A DNA stretch of 64,000 bases from positions 20,383,098-20,447,097 of the forward strand of contig CM028907.1 of NCBI GenBank assembly GCA_016801845.1. Reading direction: 5' to 3'. This DNA comes from Polydactylus sextarius (lineage: Eukaryota > Chordata > Actinopteri > Polynemidae). Positions 59,839 through 64,000 of the stretch are shown here, piece by piece. Position numbers and translations under genes: made by a program. Positions within the stretch are counted from its first letter, which is position 1. The number at the start of each line of letters is the position of its first letter. The notes beneath the pieces were generated by a model. The model had not been told where the DNA came from, did not search any database, and saw only the letters and a list, made by a program, of their open reading frames with translations.

Positions 59839-59950
59839 GAGAGAGAGAGAATGAGACAGATAGTGTGTGTGTGTGTGTGTAAGAGAGAGAGGGATCGAGA
59901 GTACGTCTCTGTGTCTGTGTATGCAGAAAAAGAGCAAGGGAGAAGTAGAA

Positions 59951-60023
<73 letters not shown>
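59785..60023. repeat. Microsatellite cluster: (TG)n(GA)n blocks
   Basis: TG array 59,787-59,833 running into GA units to about 59,850; a second TG run 59,863-59,880 into GA units; then a long TG array 59,952-60,022. The first array begins within a few bases of the splice-donor candidate. Confidence 0.95.
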
Positions 60024-60025
<2 letters not shown>

Positions 60026-61169
60026 AGCAGGGGAAACGCCAGCCTTTCGGTATCAGGACTTAGTCTGGAGGATAACGGAGAGGGAGGGCAGAGTCGTTAA
60101 GAAGGATTCTCTCTCTCTCTTTAACCCTTGTTGAACCGGGGATGATTCTGGTATTATAGTATTATATACTCTATCTCCATAGTATTATATACTTATTATT
60201 AATATTTGTTTGTTTGTTTGTTTGTTTGTTTGATTTTTACAGATTTCAAATTACAAATTAAAGTAATCAGAAATAATCAACACATGCTGTTTTATCTATT
60301 TATGCAAAATATGAAAGAAATTAGAAAATTTACTCTGCATAAATAAATCTTTACACATGTGTTTCCTGTCTCAGTAGAGGACAGTAGGGGACTGTCCTCT
60401 ACTGTCACTTTGTTTTACTTGTTTCACTCGCCATTTTCTCATTTCCTCAATCTTTTCTCTCTTTTTGCGTAATTCTCCTCCTCCTGCAGGCAAATTAAAA
60501 TGTTCTTTTTTTCTCTAAATATCTGACTTCACATGTGTGGTGTAATAACATTATTCAAATAAATACTTTTTGTGTGTTTACTGTTCCACACATATGAAAA
60601 ATGGACACGCAAGAGAAGAATTTCTGCTCTCGATAAAATAAATCTGTATTAAACTGAACATTAACTGGAAATGGCGGCAGGATTTCACATTAAAAGTGTC
60701 TTCGCTCTCTCTCTATTTCTGTCTTGGTTGAAACTAATAATTATTAAAGCTGAACTCAACAGCATTTAATTCTTTTTCCATCACTGATCTCTGCTGTTTG
60801 GAGAACTAACCCATAATGAGCATCACTAAAGGTCAAAGAACTAAACTAGCCACTGAAATGTTTACACTTTGACTCAAAGCAGCACTCATCAGCCTCATTC
60901 TGCACAACACAAACGCTGCCATAACATTTCTACACCAAAGAAATCATTGCTCTTAATTTGTTACAGTGTAAAAATTTGAGGAATAAATGCTGTTGTGTGG
61001 AGTTAATGATTATGTCTTGGAAATGTACACTATACTTATTATAGTTATTCACTTTCATGGACTCAAAAGACTAATGTATGAATACAAATGAATTACATTA
61101 TTACATTACATTTGTTTAAAACTCCAAATTAGAATAAATAAAAACTGAAGACAATGAAATTATGTCAAT
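60024..61169. other. Non-coding interval with a strong-Kozak short frame
   Basis: (TTTG)n lies at about 60,206-60,232. A 32-codon + strand frame at 60,671-60,769 begins gaaATGG (good Kozak) with MAAGFHIKSVFALSLFLSW, hydrophobic and signal-like. It lies 180 bases past the acceptor-like site at 60,489. It may be fortuitous. No domain can be judged at that length. Confidence 0.2.
60372..60404. repeat. Perfect 14-bp hairpin palindrome
   Basis: The stem cagtagaggacagt (60,372-60,385) pairs exactly with 60,391-60,404; the loop is five bases (agggg). Confidence 0.95.
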
Positions 61170-61229
61170 TCATTTACATTGAGCAGAATAGAGACTAATC
61201 TGCTCAATGTAAATGAGCAGAATAGAGAC
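61170..61229. repeat. 18-bp hairpin with direct-repeat extension
   Basis: The stem 61,170-61,187 pairs perfectly with 61,199-61,216 (loop 11). The 15-base word gagcagaatagagac at 61,181 recurs directly at 61,215, so the right arm continues as a copy of the loop-side sequence. Confidence 0.95.
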
Positions 61230-61234
61230 AGAAT

Positions 61235-61915
61235 AAAGACTGTTGATATTTTTAAGAAGAGGCTCAAGACTCTTATTTAATCGTGCTTTTAATTTATTTT
61301 TTTTGATTTTCTTACTTTTTTTAGGCACCTTATATTTTATCTATTATTTATTATTATTTTAGGGATATGTTTTATTCACATGTCTTAATGCCTATTTTTA
61401 TTTATATTCTTTTTAGTTTCTTATTGATCTATTTGTTATTAAATTTTACTGTTTTAGTTATTCAGTTTTTTAGCTCCAGTGTTTCCTCATGGGGGCCACA
61501 CTGGGAGCTGCTCTTGGTCTGCATGTGAGGGCGCTGTCCTGTAGGCGGCTCTGGCCTGGGTGGCCAGGGAGCTCTGCAACTTGGCGTAGGACCTCCTGTT
61601 TTCCTGGGTCGGGGTCGTCTCTGTGGCAGCGCGTCCCGGTAGTCATGGGCCATGAGCCCTCTCAGCGTGGACGGCCTCCAGAGGTGGCTTTCTCCTACCA
61701 CCGGTATTGTTGCCGGGCCATGTCTCTTTGATGATAACTAGTGTGTGCGGGTGTGAACCTGTCTGTGTGTGAGTGTGTGTGTGTGTGTGTATGTATGTGT
61801 GTGTGTGTGCGTGTCTGTATGTACCCGTGGGGATGGGAATGTTGGATTTTCGTCTCTGTTGTTTTTAATTTGATTTGATTTGATTTGAATACACAGACAG
61901 TGTGTTTTATAAAGG
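61235..61915 (+). pseudogene. LINE 3' end with GC-rich 3' UTR
   Basis: At about 61,237-61,275 the + strand reads VDIFKKRLKTLI then stop, resembling the C-terminus of L2/Rex-type reverse transcriptases (FKxRLKTHLF). T-rich 3' UTR follows, then an abruptly GC-rich block at 61,490-61,735 ('ggcggctctggcctgggtgg', 'cgtggacggcctccagagg'). A TG array follows at 61,741-61,812, then 'aatttgatttgatttgattt', a short-unit 3' tail. The GC-rich block produces ~80-codon frames on both strands that I take to be artefacts. The order RT tail, UTR, oligomeric tail fits a 5'-truncated non-LTR element. Confidence 0.6.
61741..61812. repeat. TG-rich microsatellite, interrupted
   Basis: TG units with TA and CG interruptions, inside the LINE 3' region. 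Confidence 0.9.
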
Positions 61916-63085
61916 CCTTGTTGAGTGTAAGGAATAAGAATGAGTAAGTAGTAATAAAAATGTTGTATCACAAAAAAATCATATGTGAAAATCATATATT
62001 TTTATATGTTTACTCAGTAACTTTGTGTCAAGTGTCCAAACAAATGAATTTCTTTTTCTCTGTTGTCATCACCAGCAGTTATTGTTTTATGGACTTAAGC
62101 TGTGTGATTCTTGAAAACCTCAGCTTGTTTCATGAAAAAATAAATAAATGAATAAACTTTAATCAATCACTAAAGACTGATATCAGATAAAACTGAAATC
62201 TTTATCATTGGTCCTGACTATCTGCAGTCTAGTTTTCAGTTGTTTTTTTTTTTTTTGGTTCTTGACTATGCGCTCAGACTCCAACTTCACACAGTCAAAC
62301 ATTTTTATCATCTGAGGAATATCTGGAATACAACATAAGTTTTTAATGATACTTAAAATATCGCTCGTACTCTTTTATTTCCAGGCGATTAGACATTGTA
62401 ATGATTTCTTATTTCTTAATAGATCTCAAATCAATCGACAGGCTGAAGGTTTTCAAAAGCTCAGTATTGTAAACATATTTGTATCACAAGGCTATTTTTT
62501 TTTTTTAAAGCATTTTTTATTCTTAATCTTTTATTCTTAATCTAAGTTTTATTTATGGCTTTCAGTCCTTCATTGTTTTGTTTTGTTTTTTTAAACTAAA
62601 CTTCATTGTCATGTTTGTTGTAAGTTATGACTTATGCCATGAAACTATTCTGAATAGATCCATAAAAAGCTAGCATTTGTACCATATTAAATCATTTCAA
62701 CTTTAATTATTAGACTAATTTGGTCAATACTGATCGGTCACGTTCAAAGTGAGTTTGATGATGTGTCGTGTGTTCGTCTGTAATATACAAAGTTGACAGT
62801 AGACTTTTTGTTCTTTTTCTCTGACATGATATCTGACTCTGTGAGCTAACAGTCTCCATTTCACTGGGCAAATTCGACATCATGAAACAACCGGTGGGAA
62901 TTTGGTCAGATTGGAACACATCTACCATTCAACCAAACACTCGAATGGGAAACCGCAACCCTGATTTTTGCATCTACTTTGGAAACAAATACCACTTTGC
63001 TGAGGAGATCTAAATCTAGATCATTAATATTAATATCCAGATAATTAATAATCATATTATCATAAGGGGTAGCAGAGAGGAGAAG
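61916..63085. other. Non-coding interval, no gene seen
   Basis: AT-rich with T-runs near 62,243 and 62,498. Nothing recognised. Confidence 0.4.
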
Positions 63086-63095
63086 GTGTGTGTGT

Positions 63096-63157
<62 letters not shown>
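63086..63157. repeat. (TG)n microsatellite
   Basis: A long TG array with a single GG break near 63,096. Confidence 0.97.
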
Positions 63158-63158
<1 letters not shown>

Positions 63159-64000
63159 CAGTAACTGGAATCAAACATGGAGCAGGTGAATGATGTGTGG
63201 GGAGGTGAGCCTGGTTTAATTCACTCTAATAACACAAAGTCTGAAGCGATTAGTTCATTATCATTCAAACCAGAATGATTAGCTTATCACGGGAGCGTAA
63301 ATTAAATAGAGGAAGTGATGGGTGTATAAAACACTGAGTCTTAAATTAATCATCTGTTGTTCCTTTAACTATGACTTGGGCCCCGTTAAGAGTCAGAGGA
63401 CCAAAGTACCAAATACTGACATGAAAGAAACATCTTGTATTTATATAACATTATATGATATAGTCTGACTGCAAGATGATCACAGAAAATAATGTAATGA
63501 TACCTTGGACATATTCTTAATGTATAACAGTAGATTGAATTGCTGAATTGTATACTGATGATTCTCTATTTCTGCACAATGTAATTAGACTAATTAGATG
63601 AAGTCATGACTGAGCAGTATTGCTAGTAAGATTAAGATGTTAATGTCAGACTGTACAATATACACTCATATCAAATCATTTTATTAAATTAAAAGCATTT
63701 ATCGAGCATTTAAGGTTGTATTAACAACCACAGGGACAGAATGAATTGTAAATGATTAGTAACAAAATGTGAGTATGTGTGTGTGCGTGTGTGTTTGTGT
63801 GTGTGAGTGTGTTAGTGAGTGTGTGTCTGTGTGAATTAAGTCTCGCTCACACATTATGAATCGTGTTCTCTCTTATAAACTTCTTTGATTTTGCTCACCA
63901 CGTAACATTTTGTTATGCTTTATGTTTTTATTTTATGTTGTGTGAATTGCTCTTAGTCTGACTTTAGGTGTCACCTTTACGGAGCTATAAAAATACATCA
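63158..64000. other. Non-coding interval; 63,180-63,400 is complex
   Basis: 63,180-63,400 is non-repetitive with TTAATT, GATTAG and TAAATTAAAT-type sites and could be a conserved element. TG-rich, interrupted sequence lies at 63,773-63,833. An AGCTATAAAAATA word near the right edge is TATA-like but also resembles repeat tails. Confidence 0.25.

Noticed and set aside
59575..60027. 150-codon + strand frame
   Set aside because: More than half is Cys/Val from reading through TG arrays; only the part before 59,782 may be exonic and it lacks a useful ATG.
61462..61731. Opposed ~80-codon frames in the GC-rich block
   Set aside because: GC-rich DNA lacks stop codons by composition; context is a LINE 3' end.
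63985..63995. TATA-box-like CTATAAAAATA at the right edge
   Set aside because: Also resembles teleost repeat tails, and no downstream exon is visible before the window ends.
1..64000. CRISPR arrays, operons, riboswitches, bacterial terminators, phage or integron features
   Set aside because: The direct repeats are simple microsatellites and the rest is vertebrate-type DNA; nothing prokaryotic is present.

Overview
The window looks like teleost fish genomic DNA. It is AT-rich and intron- or intergenic-like, with very dense (CA/TG)n, (GA)n and (TA)n microsatellites. Its dispersed repeats match families I recognise from ray-finned fish: tRNA-like SINEs, a 'chance-of-tRNA' 300-bp repeat with a 'cctcacag' head, Tc1-like transposase relics, non-LTR retrotransposon fragments, a Ty3-type LTR element and hAT-like elements. 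All family assignments rest on recognising conserved motifs and consensus wording. No database search was run.

I find no intact, convincing protein-coding gene. The longest open frames are either microsatellite read-through (Cys/Val or Thr/His repeats) or remains of transposons. The window could be a large intron, a gene desert or an intergenic block. The best sign of host transcription is a CpG-rich segment at about 59.4-59.8 kb. It ends in a perfect splice-donor consensus on the + strand and carries a second donor-like site on the - strand, so it is a candidate promoter plus non-coding first exon.

Layout. 0-6 kb: AT-rich DNA, a purine-rich tract and CA arrays. 6-12 kb: degraded dispersed repeats, a broken THAP-domain frame (- strand, 8.4-8.76 kb) and a Tc1-like relic (11.2-11.6 kb). 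12-14 kb: complex, possibly regulatory sequence and a LINE endonuclease fragment. 16.4 kb: two abutting near-perfect hairpins. 18.5-20 kb: a decayed Ty3-type LTR element with a zinc knuckle, RT-tail and RNase H traces. 20-29 kb: microsatellite-rich, with a DNA-transposon-like element at 24.1-24.8 kb. 29-33 kb: a tRNA-derived SINE and two opposed Tc1-like relics. 33-47 kb: mostly unrecognised sequence with a LINE RT scrap at 37.8 kb and an inverted dispersed repeat at 43 kb. 47-48 kb: a LINE 3' end apparently inserted inside an older dispersed repeat. 49.9 and 58.1 kb: a 144-bp unit repeated in the same orientation, both copies ending in (TA)n. 50.5-51.3 kb: a hAT-like element with terminal inverted repeats. 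59.4-61.9 kb: the CpG-rich segment, long TG arrays, two hairpin palindromes and a GC-rich LINE 3' tail.

The recognisable coding pieces are independent transposon fossils. They do not form a pathway, and I see no evidence of a coherent undescribed system. The most useful leads are the CpG exon candidate, the THAP relic, the snap-back palindromes, the 144-bp TA-tailed repeat pair and several homeobox-site-rich segments that resemble conserved non-coding elements.
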